Shown: positions 1 through 9,408 of the stretch, piece after piece
Position numbering within the stretch: the first letter of the stretch is position 1
Layout: each line of letters starts with the position of its first letter
From: Acinetobacter brisouii
Lineage (GTDB): Bacteria > Pseudomonadota > Gammaproteobacteria > Pseudomonadales > Moraxellaceae
Assembly: GCF_008993995.1 (NCBI RefSeq)
Contig: NZ_BKNN01000026.1
Location: 1-36,291 of the forward strand
Length of the DNA stretch: 36,291 nt
Reading direction: 5' to 3'
The notes under the pieces: generated by a model
Told to the model about the DNA's origin: nothing
The model's input: only the letters and a program-made list of their open reading frames with translations
The model's database searches: none
Program-made: the position numbers and the translations under genes

Positions 1-167
1 AAAAAAGGATGGTGAAATTTATGAAAAAGTAAAATTATTAATATAAAAATGTAAAATTATAAAAAATAAACTTTCTATAAGTAGGCAAAAAGTGCTTTTT
101 TGCAGTGCGGGTGAGTTGTTTTGGGGACTGTTGAGTCGGGTGCTAGTGCTCATTATTCTTATATGCA

Positions 168-207
168 AGAACTCCGAAATGTACTTCAAAGCACATTTCT
201 AAGTTCT
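168..207 (-). terminator. hairpin at the 3' end of pcaU
   Basis: On the minus strand, two 19-base arms form a near-perfect hairpin at the end of pcaU, with two G-U wobbles and one true mismatch. The pcaU TGA stop codon (186-188) lies in the loop. No T-run follows, so this may be a 3'-end stabiliser rather than a classical intrinsic terminator. The remaining sequence from 1 to 167 is very AT-rich and shows no convincing gene. Confidence 0.45.
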
Positions 208-1010
208 CGAGCTGTTTCTTGTAGTAACGGCAGAATGTGTTGAACCAAATAGTCTCTGGTGGTACGCATCGTTGGAGATACAATATTGAGTGCTGCAACC
301 ACTTTAGAATTTCCATCATAAATAGGTACAGCTAAGGCATGTACTCCTAATTCATGTTCTTCAGATGAATAGCACCAATCTTGTAATTTGATCTCTCTCA
401 GAAGTTGTAAAAAGCCATCATTTTCAACATGCGTATATTTAGTTAAGCGTTTTAGGGGATATTTTTCAAGCCATTCGAGTTGTTGCTCGGGTTCTAGGTG
501 AGCCAATAAAATTTTACCTGCTGATGTGGCATGAGCAGGTAGGCGATTCCCTAAATGTAAACCATAAGGATTGACTCGATCGGTTTGTTGATGGGCTGCA
601 CTACGTGCCACCGTAATTGCTTCATAACCGTCGAGTACCATCACTGAAAAAATAAGCGATGTTTGGTTGGTGAGTAGATTTAGTAAAGGCTGTGAAATTT
701 TAGGTAAAGGCGCACCACTTAGATAAGTTCCTGAAAATTTTAAAACTTTTGGTGCTAAATAGAAATAATGACCATCATATTCTAAATACCCTAAGTATTC
801 TAAAGTGAGTAAATGACGGCGTGCGGCAGCGCGAGTCAAGCCTGTGCGTTCTGCCGCCATAGAAATATTCAATCGATGTCGATCATTCCCGAAACTTTCC
901 AAAATTGCCAATCCTTTGGCCATGCCTGCAATAAAATCTTCATGACGAATTATTTTTTTATTTTCTGGATTTTGCAGCGTTCTGTTGGGATTTTGCTCTA
1001 TTTTGTCCAT
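186..1010 (-). CDS. pcaU: PcaU, IclR-family regulator of the pca-qui operon
   Basis: This 274-residue protein has the IclR layout. An N-terminal winged helix-turn-helix spans roughly residues 28-80, and a C-terminal effector-binding domain follows from about residue 95. It is transcribed divergently from pcaI, the position of pcaU in Acinetobacter. There PcaU activates the operon with protocatechuate and represses its own gene (established knowledge). The ATG at 1010 has a GGTGA ribosome site five bases upstream. The gap to pcaI holds a three-repeat operator that overlaps a likely pcaU promoter. The stop codon lies in the loop of a strong hairpin. PobR, CatR-like and other IclR proteins look similar, but the neighbourhood makes PcaU by far the best call. 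Confidence 0.95.
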   Translation of the reverse strand: MDKIEQNPNRTLQNPENKKIIRHEDFIAGMAKGLAILESFGNDRHRLNISMAAERTGLTRAAARRHLLTLEYLGYLEYDGHYFYLAPKVLKFSGTYLSGAPLPKISQPLLNLLTNQTSLIFSVMVLDGYEAITVARSAAHQQTDRVNPYGLHLGNRLPAHATSAGKILLAHLEPEQQLEWLEKYPLKRLTKYTHVENDGFLQLLREIKLQDWCYSSEEHELGVHALAVPIYDGNSKVVAALNIVSPTMRTTRDYLVQHILPLLQETARELRNVL

Positions 1011-1063
1011 CTAATTCACCATACAAAGTGCTTGACCAAGCATTATTTTCTAGGATGTTCAAA

Positions 1064-1092
1064 ATAATAACTATTGTTCGATAGTCGAACAA
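1064..1092 (-). promoter_or_regulatory. likely pcaU promoter inside the operator
   Basis: On the minus strand a -35 box TTGTTC (1087-1092) and a -10 box TATTAT (1064-1069) are separated by 17 bp. The ATG lies 54 bases downstream. The -35 box falls inside the PcaU palindrome, which would explain autorepression. I saw no equally clean sigma-70 promoter for pcaI; an AT-rich stretch near 1148-1158 could carry its -10 box. Confidence 0.5.
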
Positions 1093-1113
1093 TATAAATG
1101 ATTATCGAACAAT
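1073..1113. promoter_or_regulatory. PcaU operator, three 10-bp repeats
   Basis: The half-site ATCGAACAAT, or its one-base variant GTCGAACAAT, occurs three times. One copy is inverted at 1073-1082, one lies at 1084-1093, and one direct copy lies at 1104-1113. The first two form a palindrome (9-bp arms, 3-bp centre), and the third follows after exactly 10 bp, one helical turn. This matches the published PcaU binding-site design in Acinetobacter of three 10-bp repeats between pcaU and pcaI. Assignment to PcaU rests on position and this architecture. Confidence 0.85.
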
Positions 1114-1286
1114 TACGCGTTTTACTGCTAGATGTTTAGGCGAAAATTATAAAAAATGAGCAGACAAAGGAAATCTAATTAAATTACTCGGGATTGGGTA
1201 ACAAAGTCGAAAGTGACGGACTTGATCCTGCCTAATTTTTAGTTCCAATCAATTAATCATTTTATGATGCACAGTGGAGTTATCCA

Positions 1287-1973
1287 ATGATAGATAAAAG
1301 TGCGACCTCATTTCGCGAGGTTCTGTCGCAAATTAAAGATGGCTCGACCATCATGATTGGTGGCTTTGGCACCGCAGGACAACCTGCCGAACTCATTGAT
1401 GGCTTGCTGGATTTGGGCATCAAAGACCTCACCATCGTCAGTAACAATGCAGGTAATGGTGACTACGGTCTGGCGAAACTGCTGAAAGCAGGCGCGGTTA
1501 AAAAAGTCATCTGTTCTTTCCCACGTCAATCCGATTCTTGGGTATTCGATGAACTGTACCGTGCAGGTAAAATCGAACTTGAGTTAGTACCACAGGGCAA
1601 TCTTGCATGCCGTATTCAGGCTGCGGGGATGGGTTTGGGTGCTTTGTTCACCCCGACAGGTTATGGCACGCTATTGGCAGAAGGCAAAGAAACCCGTCAT
1701 ATCGAGGGTAAAGACTATGTTTTGGAATACCCGATCCATGCCGATTTTGCCTTGATCAAGGCACAGCAGGGCGACCGTTGGGGCAATCTGGTTTACCGAA
1801 AATCTGCACGTAACTTTGGCCCAATTATGGCGATGGCTGCGAAAGTCACCATTGCTCAGGTGTCTGAAGTGGTTGAACTCGGTGTACTCGATCCTGAACA
1901 TATCATTACCCCAGGCATCTTTGTGCAGCATGTGGTTCAGGTAGAACCCGCTTCAGCATTGGCAACGGCATAA
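1287..1973 (+). CDS. pcaI: 3-oxoadipate CoA-transferase subunit A
   Basis: This is the A subunit (228 residues) of 3-oxoadipate:succinyl-CoA transferase, which moves CoA from succinyl-CoA to 3-oxoadipate in the beta-ketoadipate pathway. The family glycine-rich motif GGFGTAG is at residues 25-31, and the length is normal for the type I CoA-transferase A subunit. The ATG follows a GGAG site at a good distance. It is the first gene of the operon, and pcaJ follows after 10 bases, so the two subunits are translated together. CatI is a near paralogue in Acinetobacter; the surrounding pca genes decide for PcaI. Confidence 0.95.
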   Translation: MIDKSATSFREVLSQIKDGSTIMIGGFGTAGQPAELIDGLLDLGIKDLTIVSNNAGNGDYGLAKLLKAGAVKKVICSFPRQSDSWVFDELYRAGKIELELVPQGNLACRIQAAGMGLGALFTPTGYGTLLAEGKETRHIEGKDYVLEYPIHADFALIKAQQGDRWGNLVYRKSARNFGPIMAMAAKVTIAQVSEVVELGVLDPEHIITPGIFVQHVVQVEPASALATA

Positions 1974-1983
1974 GGAGACCCAG

Positions 1984-2640
1984 ATGAGCTATAACAAATT
2001 AACCCGTGACCAAATCGCTGAACGTGTCGCTCAGGATATTCCCGATGGGGCTTATGTGAATCTCGGGATTGGTTTACCGACCAAGATTGCCAGCTACCTG
2101 CCAGCCGACAAAGACGTATTCCTGCATTCTGAAAATGGCTTGTTGGCTTTTGGCCCACCTCCTGCAGAAGGTGAAGAAGATCCTGAACTGATCAACGCAG
2201 GTAAAGAATTCGTGACCATGCTCAAAGGCGGTGCCTTTTTCCATCATGGGGATTCATTTGCCATGATGCGTGGTGGTCACCTCGATATCGCAGTACTTGG
2301 TGCCTTCCAGATTGCAGCCAATGGCGACCTTGCCAACTGGCATACCGGTGCACCCAATGCCATTCCTGCTGTAGGTGGGGCCATGGACTTGGCTGTCGGT
2401 GCGAAGAAAGTGTTTATCACCACCGATCATGTTACTAAACAGGGTGAGCCGAAGATCGTGGCAGAGCTGACTTATCCAGCGACAGGTCTGAAATGTGTAG
2501 ACCGCATCTATACCGACCTGTGTGTGATTGATGTTACACCTGAAGGCTTGAAAGTCCTTGAAAAAGTCGAAGGCTTAAGCTTTGACGAATTACAGGCAAT
2601 GACGGGTGCGAAACTCATCGACGTGACTCAACCGAATTAA
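1984..2640 (+). CDS. pcaJ: 3-oxoadipate CoA-transferase subunit B
   Basis: This is the B subunit (218 residues), carrying the catalytic glutamate that forms the enzyme-CoA thioester: Glu50 in the HSENG motif at residues 49-52. The family motif GIGLPTK lies at residues 28-34. A strong AAGGAG site precedes the ATG, and pcaI lies 10 bases upstream. The protein pairs with PcaI to make 3-oxoadipyl-CoA for PcaF. The gap that follows, to pcaF, is unusually long for this operon because it holds a small inverted-repeat element. Confidence 0.95.
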   Translation: MSYNKLTRDQIAERVAQDIPDGAYVNLGIGLPTKIASYLPADKDVFLHSENGLLAFGPPPAEGEEDPELINAGKEFVTMLKGGAFFHHGDSFAMMRGGHLDIAVLGAFQIAANGDLANWHTGAPNAIPAVGGAMDLAVGAKKVFITTDHVTKQGEPKIVAELTYPATGLKCVDRIYTDLCVIDVTPEGLKVLEKVEGLSFDELQAMTGAKLIDVTQPN

Positions 2641-2643
2641 TGA

Positions 2644-2754
2644 TTTGAATCCCTCCCAACCTCCCTTTTGAAAAGGGAGGAGTTTCTCTCTGAGATTAAA
2701 GTGGGAAACACAAGAAGTCCCTCTTTATCAAAGGGGGATTTAGGGAGATTCAAA
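2644..2754. repeat. 111-bp MITE-like inverted-repeat element
   Basis: The gap between pcaJ and pcaF is almost filled by one element. Its ends, starting TTTGAATC and ending GATTCAAA, are imperfect inverted repeats of about 22 bp. An internal hairpin has arms CCTCCCTTTT and AAAAGGGAGG. A similar CCCTCTTTATCAAAGGGGGA stretch lies near the right end. It has no coding capacity that I would defend. It resembles the short dispersed intergenic repeats common in Acinetobacter, and a diverged relative lies at 35474-35600. Confidence 0.75.
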
Positions 2755-2779
2755 CGACAGGATGAAGAGAACAACACAA

Positions 2780-3982
2780 ATGAAGAATGCTTATATTATC
2801 GATGCGATTCGTACCCCGTTTGGTCGTTATGCCGGTGGTCTAGCTGCGGTACGTGCAGATGATCTAGGGGCTTTACCGATTAAAGCCCTGATGCAACGTA
2901 ACCCAAGCGTGGACTGGCAACAGGTCGATGATGTGATCTATGGCTGTGCCAATCAGGCGGGTGAAGACAACCGTAATGTTGGACGCATGTCATCACTGCT
3001 TGCAGGTTTACCGTATCAAGTCCCAGCGACGACCATTAACCGTTTATGTGGTTCTTCACTCGATGCGATTGCCATGGCAGCCCGTACCATCAAAGCCGGT
3101 GAAGCCGACCTGATTATCGCAGGTGGTGTAGAAAGCATGAGCCGTGCCCCATTTGTGATGGGCAAGGCAGAAACGGCTTACGGTCGTACCCAAAAGATTG
3201 AAGACACTACCATGGGCTGGCGTTTCATCAATCCAAAACTCAAAGAAATGTATGGTGTGGACACCATGCCACAAACTGCGGAAAACGTCGCAGCACAGTT
3301 CCACATTAGCCGTGAAGATCAGGACAAGTTTGCCTTAACCAGCCAGCAACGTACGGCTGCTGCACAAGCCAAAGGCTACTTTGCCAATGAAATCGTGCCT
3401 GTGACGATTCCACAGCGCAAAGGTGATCCGATTGTTATCGATACCGATGAACATCCACGTGCCACCACCATTGAAGTCTTGACCAAACTCAAACCCGTGG
3501 TGAAAGCCGAAGGTACAGTCACTGCGGGTAATGCATCAGGCATTAACGATGGTGCGGCAGCACTCTTGATTGCATCAGATGAAGCCGTTGCCAAATACGA
3601 ACTGAAAGCCCGAGCCAAGATTGTTGCAGCCACTACAGTCGGTGTTGAGCCGCGCATCATGGGCTTTGCCCCAGCACCTGCGATCAAGAAATTACTGAAA
3701 CAGGCCAACCTGACCCTTGCGCAGATGGATGTGATTGAACTGAACGAAGCCTTTGCAGCACAAGCCCTCGCGTGTACCCGTGACCTTGGTCTGGCCGATG
3801 ACGATGCACGTGTCAATCCAAACGGTGGTGCGATTGCACTCGGTCATCCACTCGGTGCCTCAGGTGCGCGTTTAGTCACTACAGCCTTAAACCAACTTGA
3901 ACAGACAGGTGGCAAATATGCCTTATGTTCAATGTGTATTGGTGTCGGTCAGGGCATTGCTTTGATTATTGAGCGAGTTTAA
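2780..3982 (+). CDS. pcaF: 3-oxoadipyl-CoA thiolase
   Basis: PcaF cleaves 3-oxoadipyl-CoA with CoA to give succinyl-CoA and acetyl-CoA, the last step of the pathway. The thiolase catalytic residues are all visible: Cys90 in NRLCGSS, His in GHPLGASG, and the C-terminal CSMCIGVGQG motif with the second cysteine. I chose the ATG at 2780 (400 residues, the usual thiolase length) because GAAGAGA lies just upstream and the product begins MKNAYI, as in homologues. The upstream ATG at 2762 would add six residues and has a ribosome site that is too close. The inverted-repeat element ends 25 bases before the start. Confidence 0.95.
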   Translation: MKNAYIIDAIRTPFGRYAGGLAAVRADDLGALPIKALMQRNPSVDWQQVDDVIYGCANQAGEDNRNVGRMSSLLAGLPYQVPATTINRLCGSSLDAIAMAARTIKAGEADLIIAGGVESMSRAPFVMGKAETAYGRTQKIEDTTMGWRFINPKLKEMYGVDTMPQTAENVAAQFHISREDQDKFALTSQQRTAAAQAKGYFANEIVPVTIPQRKGDPIVIDTDEHPRATTIEVLTKLKPVVKAEGTVTAGNASGINDGAAALLIASDEAVAKYELKARAKIVAATTVGVEPRIMGFAPAPAIKKLLKQANLTLAQMDVIELNEAFAAQALACTRDLGLADDDARVNPNGGAIALGHPLGASGARLVTTALNQLEQTGGKYALCSMCIGVGQGIALIIERV

Positions 3983-3984
3983 GT

Positions 3985-5346
3985 ATGAGCCAGTTATATG
4001 CCAGCTTATTTTATCAGGAAGAAGTGACTGAGATTTTTAGTGATCAGTCCTTGGTTTCTTACATGATTCAGGCTGAAGTTGCACTGGCAAAAGCTCAGGC
4101 ACAGATTGGGGTCATTCCTCAATCTGCGGCAGATTCAATTGAAGCCATTGCACAAAAGATGGCATTGGAAAGCATTGATTTTGCAGGCTTAGCAACTGCA
4201 ACGGGTCTTGCAGGCAATATTGCGATTCCATTTGTAAAACAATTGACTGCGATTGTGAAACAGCATGATGAAGATGCAGCTCGCTATGTGCATTGGGGTG
4301 CGACTAGTCAGGATATTTTAGATACAGCTTGTATTTTGCAATGCCGCGATGCGTTGCAATGGGTCGAACATAGTGTGCAACAGAACTATCAAACGGCTTT
4401 AGCACAAGCACAGGTTTATCGTGACCAAGTCATGATTGGGCGGACATGGCTACAACAAGCCTTGCCAATTACGCTGGGTCACAAGTTTGCTCGTTGGGCA
4501 AGTGCGTTTAAACGTGATTTGGATCGGATTCAGGCAATGAAAGCCCGCGTACTGGCTGTTCAGCTCGGCGGTGCAGTGGGTTCATTGGCATCACTGCTTG
4601 ATCAGGGATCCGCAGTTGTCGAAGCATTTGCCCAACAGCTCCGGTTAAGTGCGCCAAGTTGCACTTGGCATGGTGAGCGTGACCGTATCATTGAGATTGC
4701 CAGTGTACTCGGCATGATTGTCGGCACAACAGGCAAAATGGCGCGTGACTGGTCATTGATGATGCAGACCGAAATTGCAGAGGTGTTTGAGCCGACGGCC
4801 AAAGGTCGTGGTGGTTCATCCACCATGCCACACAAACGTAATCCTGTTGCAGCAGCGTCTATTTTGGCGGCTGCAAACCGAGTTCCAGTACTGATGGCAA
4901 GTCTGTATCAGAGCATGGTTCAGGAGCATGAACGTAGTTTAGGTGCATGGCATGCCGAATGGTTGGCATTGCCTGAAATTTTCCAGCTTTGTGCGGGTGC
5001 ATTGTGGCGTACGCTAGATGTGCTACAGGGGATGGAAGTCAACACCGAAAACATGCAGCGCAATTTGGAATGCACGCAAGGTTTGATTATGGCGGAAGCA
5101 GTCATGATGACATTGGCACCAAAACTGGGACGTTTAAATGCGCATCATGTGGTGGAAGCTGCATGTAAAACTGCAGCCGCTGAGCAAAAACATTTAAAAG
5201 ACGTGATCGCTGAGCTGGATGACATTAAAAATAATTTTTCTACAGCAGAAATTTCCGCAATTTTTAAACCCGAATCGTATTTAGGCAATATTCAAGCCCA
5301 AATTGATGCGGTGTTACAGGAAGCAAGCACAGGAGTGGCAAAGTGA
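3985..5346 (+). CDS. pcaB: 3-carboxy-cis,cis-muconate cycloisomerase
   Basis: PcaB lactonises 3-carboxy-cis,cis-muconate, the product of PcaHG, to 4-carboxymuconolactone. It belongs to the fumarase/aspartase superfamily and shows the signature GSSTMPHKRNP at residues 277-287 and the HWGATSQD substrate-binding segment at 103-110. The length (453 residues) is normal for the family. It begins two bases after the pcaF stop, and its TGA overlaps the pcaD start, so translation is tightly coupled. Adenylosuccinate lyase shares the signature, but the operon settles the call. Confidence 0.95.
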   Translation: MSQLYASLFYQEEVTEIFSDQSLVSYMIQAEVALAKAQAQIGVIPQSAADSIEAIAQKMALESIDFAGLATATGLAGNIAIPFVKQLTAIVKQHDEDAARYVHWGATSQDILDTACILQCRDALQWVEHSVQQNYQTALAQAQVYRDQVMIGRTWLQQALPITLGHKFARWASAFKRDLDRIQAMKARVLAVQLGGAVGSLASLLDQGSAVVEAFAQQLRLSAPSCTWHGERDRIIEIASVLGMIVGTTGKMARDWSLMMQTEIAEVFEPTAKGRGGSSTMPHKRNPVAAASILAAANRVPVLMASLYQSMVQEHERSLGAWHAEWLALPEIFQLCAGALWRTLDVLQGMEVNTENMQRNLECTQGLIMAEAVMMTLAPKLGRLNAHHVVEAACKTAAAEQKHLKDVIAELDDIKNNFSTAEISAIFKPESYLGNIQAQIDAVLQEASTGVAK

Positions 5347-6131
5347 TGATCACGATTACCAATCGTCAAGGCAAGCATTTATCGGTTGTTGTGGAAGGTC
5401 TTGAAAATGCACCTGCCATTATCTTTTCCAACTCTTTGGGAACCGATCATGGGATGTGGCAACCTCAAGTTGCTGCACTCAAACAGCAGTTTAAAGTCAT
5501 TACCTATGACACGCGTGGACATGGTCAAAGTGATGTCATTGCGGATACCACAGTTCAAAACCTTGCTGAAGATGTAGTTGATATTTTAGATGCGTTAAAC
5601 ATTGAAAAAGCACATTTTTGTGGAATTTCAATGGGCGGATTGACTGCGCTGTATTTAGGTATTCACCATGCTGCGCGTTTTAACAGCATTACAGTGGCGA
5701 ACTCCGCAGCAAAAATTGGTACGGCAGACGCATGGCTGACTCGAGCTGATGCGGTAGAACAAAAAGGCTTAGCTGATTTGGTGGCTTCGACCCATAGCCG
5801 CTGGTTTAGCAGTGAGTTTGACTATCTAGAAGATGCGTTGGCGCAACAAACCATTCAAAGTTTGGCCAATACACCTGCTCAAGGTTATGCCAATGCCTGC
5901 CGTGCTTTGGCACATGAGGATTTGCGTGAGCAAATTGCGCAGATCCATATCCCCACGTTATTGATCGCGGGGAAGTTTGACCCGATCACCACCGTTGCTG
6001 ATGCTGAATTTATGCAGCAGCAAATTGAACAAAGCCAGCTCAGTATTTTGCCAGCATCGCATTTGTCAAATATTGAGCAGCCTGAAGGATTTACTCAGGT
6101 GTTGCAGCACTTTATTGAAATGATTTCATAA
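5346..6131 (+). CDS. pcaD: 3-oxoadipate enol-lactonase
   Basis: PcaD is an alpha/beta hydrolase that opens 3-oxoadipate enol-lactone to 3-oxoadipate. The catalytic triad can be read directly: Ser95 in the nucleophile elbow GISMGG, Asp212 in GKFDPI and His239 in ASHLSN. I prefer the ATG at 5346 (261 residues), which shares one base with the pcaB TGA. A GTG at 5343 adds one residue and is also within reach of the AGGAG at 5331-5335, so the start is uncertain by one codon. CatD is the paralogue of the catechol branch. Confidence 0.93.
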   Translation: MITITNRQGKHLSVVVEGLENAPAIIFSNSLGTDHGMWQPQVAALKQQFKVITYDTRGHGQSDVIADTTVQNLAEDVVDILDALNIEKAHFCGISMGGLTALYLGIHHAARFNSITVANSAAKIGTADAWLTRADAVEQKGLADLVASTHSRWFSSEFDYLEDALAQQTIQSLANTPAQGYANACRALAHEDLREQIAQIHIPTLLIAGKFDPITTVADAEFMQQQIEQSQLSILPASHLSNIEQPEGFTQVLQHFIEMIS

Positions 6132-6176
6132 AAATACTGCTGTTTTTAAAAGGATTTTCGCCTAAGGAGGCAAAAT

Positions 6177-7532
6177 ATGGCGTCTCAGGATACTACACGC
6201 TCAAATATCAGCATGGATGCACAAGCACTAATCAATGATTCTCCATTAAGTGCTTATCAGTGGATGATTGCAGCAATTTGTTTTTTCATTGTTTTTTTAG
6301 ACGGTATTGATACCGCTGCAATGGGTTTTATTGCGCCTACATTGGCACAAGACTGGGGATTAGATCGTTCTCAGCTTGGCCCTGTGATGAGTGCTGCACT
6401 GGGCGGCATGATCATTGGTGCGTTGGTGTCTGGTCCAACGGCTGACCGTTTTGGTCGTAAGGTTGTACTGTCTGTATCGATGTTGATTTTTGGTGGTTTT
6501 ACCATTGCCTGTGCTTACGCCAGCAACCTTGATACTTTGGTGGTTTTGCGTTTCTTGACAGGAATTGGTTTGGGGGCAGCCATGCCAAACGCCACCACAC
6601 TGTTTTCTGAGTACTGCCCAAACCGTATTCGTTCTTTACTCGTGACCTGTATGTTTTGCGGTTACAACTTGGGTATGGCAATTGGTGGCTTTTTAAGTAG
6701 CTGGTTGATTCCAAAATTTGGCTGGCACAGTTTATTTCTGTTCGGTGGCTGGAGTCCAATAATTCTGACGATTTTCGTGGTGGGCTTCTTGCCAGAGTCG
6801 TATCGCTTCTTGATTGTCCGTGGGAATAGCACAGAAAAAGTACGTAAAATTTTGAACCGTATTGCGCCGACCCAAGTTCAGAACGTGACCAAATTTCATG
6901 TGCCTGAAGAAAAAAGCACAGTACAGAAAAAGCAGAACGTGTTCGCAATGCTCTTTTCACCAAGCTACGTGAAAGGCACGTTATTACTTTGGTTCACGTA
7001 TTTCATGGGTTTGGTGATGATTTACCTGCTTACCAGCTGGTTACCAACCTTGATGCGTGAAACAGGCGCAACCATGGAACGTGCGGCATTTATTGGTGGC
7101 TTGTTCCAGTTTGGTGGTGTGTTGAGCGCATTGTTTATTGGCTGGGCAATGGATCGTTTCAACCCGAACCGTATTATTGCAGGTTTCTATTTTGTTGCAG
7201 GGATCTTCGCTTTCGCTGTTGGTCAGAGCCTGAGTAGCCCAACATTATTGGCGATCTTAGTGTTATGTGCAGGTGTTGCCATCAATGGCGCACAGTCTTC
7301 TATGCCAGCACTCAGCGCGCGTTTTTACCCAACCCAATGCCGTGCAACAGGTGTGGCATGGATGTCAGGTATTGGACGTTTTGGTGCTGTATTCGGTGCA
7401 TGGATTGGTGCAGTGCTTTTGGGGCAAAACTGGTCATTTACCGCGATTTTGAGCATGTTACTGATTCCAGCGACGGCAGCAGCAATTTCAATTTTTGTTA
7501 AATCTTTGGTTGCACATACTGATGCAACCTAA
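6177..7532 (+). CDS. pcaK: aromatic acid:H+ symporter PcaK (MFS)
   Basis: This is a 451-residue major facilitator permease with about 12 membrane segments. It belongs to the aromatic acid:H+ symporter family and takes up protocatechuate and related acids such as 4-hydroxybenzoate. The family DGxD motif is at residues 42-45 (DGID, first membrane segment), and the MFS loop motif GPTADRFGRK is at 86-95, with a second copy of this loop type, GWAMDRF, in the C-terminal half. A textbook AAGGAGG lies six bases before the ATG. It sits between pcaD and pcaC, as in the Acinetobacter reference operon. Confidence 0.93.
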   Translation: MASQDTTRSNISMDAQALINDSPLSAYQWMIAAICFFIVFLDGIDTAAMGFIAPTLAQDWGLDRSQLGPVMSAALGGMIIGALVSGPTADRFGRKVVLSVSMLIFGGFTIACAYASNLDTLVVLRFLTGIGLGAAMPNATTLFSEYCPNRIRSLLVTCMFCGYNLGMAIGGFLSSWLIPKFGWHSLFLFGGWSPIILTIFVVGFLPESYRFLIVRGNSTEKVRKILNRIAPTQVQNVTKFHVPEEKSTVQKKQNVFAMLFSPSYVKGTLLLWFTYFMGLVMIYLLTSWLPTLMRETGATMERAAFIGGLFQFGGVLSALFIGWAMDRFNPNRIIAGFYFVAGIFAFAVGQSLSSPTLLAILVLCAGVAINGAQSSMPALSARFYPTQCRATGVAWMSGIGRFGAVFGAWIGAVLLGQNWSFTAILSMLLIPATAAAISIFVKSLVAHTDAT

Positions 7533-7548
7533 ATCTGAGGGTTTTCTT

Positions 7549-8710
<1,162 letters not shown>

Positions 8711-8727
8711 TTGAGGGAGAAAACAAC

Positions 8728-9357
8728 ATGAATGGTTGGAATTTTCAGGAATTAGCAGAAACCCCATCTCAGACAGGTGGGCCTTACGTTCACATTGGTC
8801 TGTTACCCAATCAGGCGAATATTGAAGTATTTGAGCACAGCTTTAACAACAATCTTGTTCAAGAGCAGACTCAAGGCGAGCGTATCCGTCTTGAAGGTCA
8901 AGTGTTTGATGGTTTGGGTTTACCACTTCGTGATGTGCTGGTTGAAATCTGGCAAGCCGATGCCAATGGTGTTTATCCAAGCCAAGCCGACATTCAGGGT
9001 AAAACTGCTGACCCACATTTCCAAGGCTGGGGGCGTGCAGGTGCTGATTTCCAGACTGGCGTATGGTACTTTGACTCCATTAAACCAGGTGCAGTTCCGG
9101 GACGTAAAGGCGCTCAGCAAGCACCACATATTGCCTTAATCATTTTTGCACGTGGTATCAACATGGGTTTGAACACGCGTGTTTATTTTGACGATGAAGC
9201 AGAAGCCAATGCCAATGACCCGATTTTGAACGGTATTGAGTGGGCGCCACGTCGCAATACTTTAGTGGCTAAACGTGAAGAACGTGACGGTCAGATTGTT
9301 TACCGCTTTGATATTGTGATTCAAGGCGACAATGAAACAGTTTTTTTTGATATCTAA
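8728..9357 (+). CDS. pcaG: protocatechuate 3,4-dioxygenase alpha subunit
   Basis: PcaG is the alpha subunit (209 residues), homologous to PcaH but without the iron ligands, and it completes the active-site pocket of the alpha-beta protomer. The N-terminal QTGGPYVHIGL segment and the intradiol dioxygenase core EIWQADANGVYPS are clear. At the place where PcaH has RPAHIHF, PcaG reads QAPHIALIIF, as expected of a non-catalytic subunit. A GAGGGAG site precedes the ATG. This is the last pca gene; a perfect 10-bp stem hairpin starts seven bases after its stop. Confidence 0.95.
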   Translation: MNGWNFQELAETPSQTGGPYVHIGLLPNQANIEVFEHSFNNNLVQEQTQGERIRLEGQVFDGLGLPLRDVLVEIWQADANGVYPSQADIQGKTADPHFQGWGRAGADFQTGVWYFDSIKPGAVPGRKGAQQAPHIALIIFARGINMGLNTRVYFDDEAEANANDPILNGIEWAPRRNTLVAKREERDGQIVYRFDIVIQGDNETVFFDI

Positions 9358-9363
9358 GCTGTG

Positions 9364-9388
9364 CGCTGTATGGCAACCCCATACAGCG
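9364..9388 (+). other. perfect hairpin at the pca/qui junction
   Basis: Arms CGCTGTATGG and CCATACAGCG pair over 10 bp with a five-base CAACC loop. The hairpin sits in the short gap between pcaG and quiB. No T-run follows, so it is unlikely to stop transcription. An intercistronic processing or 3'-protection element for the pca part of the message is the simplest reading (inference). Confidence 0.7.
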
Positions 9389-9408
9389 ACATTACACAAG
9401 GAATGGTA

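Noticed and set aside
813-1067. 84-codon plus-strand frame opposite pcaU
   Set aside because: It is a shadow of pcaU; it lacks a ribosome site and any domain.
2668-2862. 64-codon plus-strand frame between pcaJ and pcaF
   Set aside because: It runs through the inverted-repeat element and into pcaF in another frame; it has no ribosome site and no family resemblance.
7495-7548. Longer N-terminus for pcaC
   Set aside because: It would overlap pcaK by 38 bases and add 18 residues absent from the decarboxylase family; the ATG at 7549 has a ribosome site.
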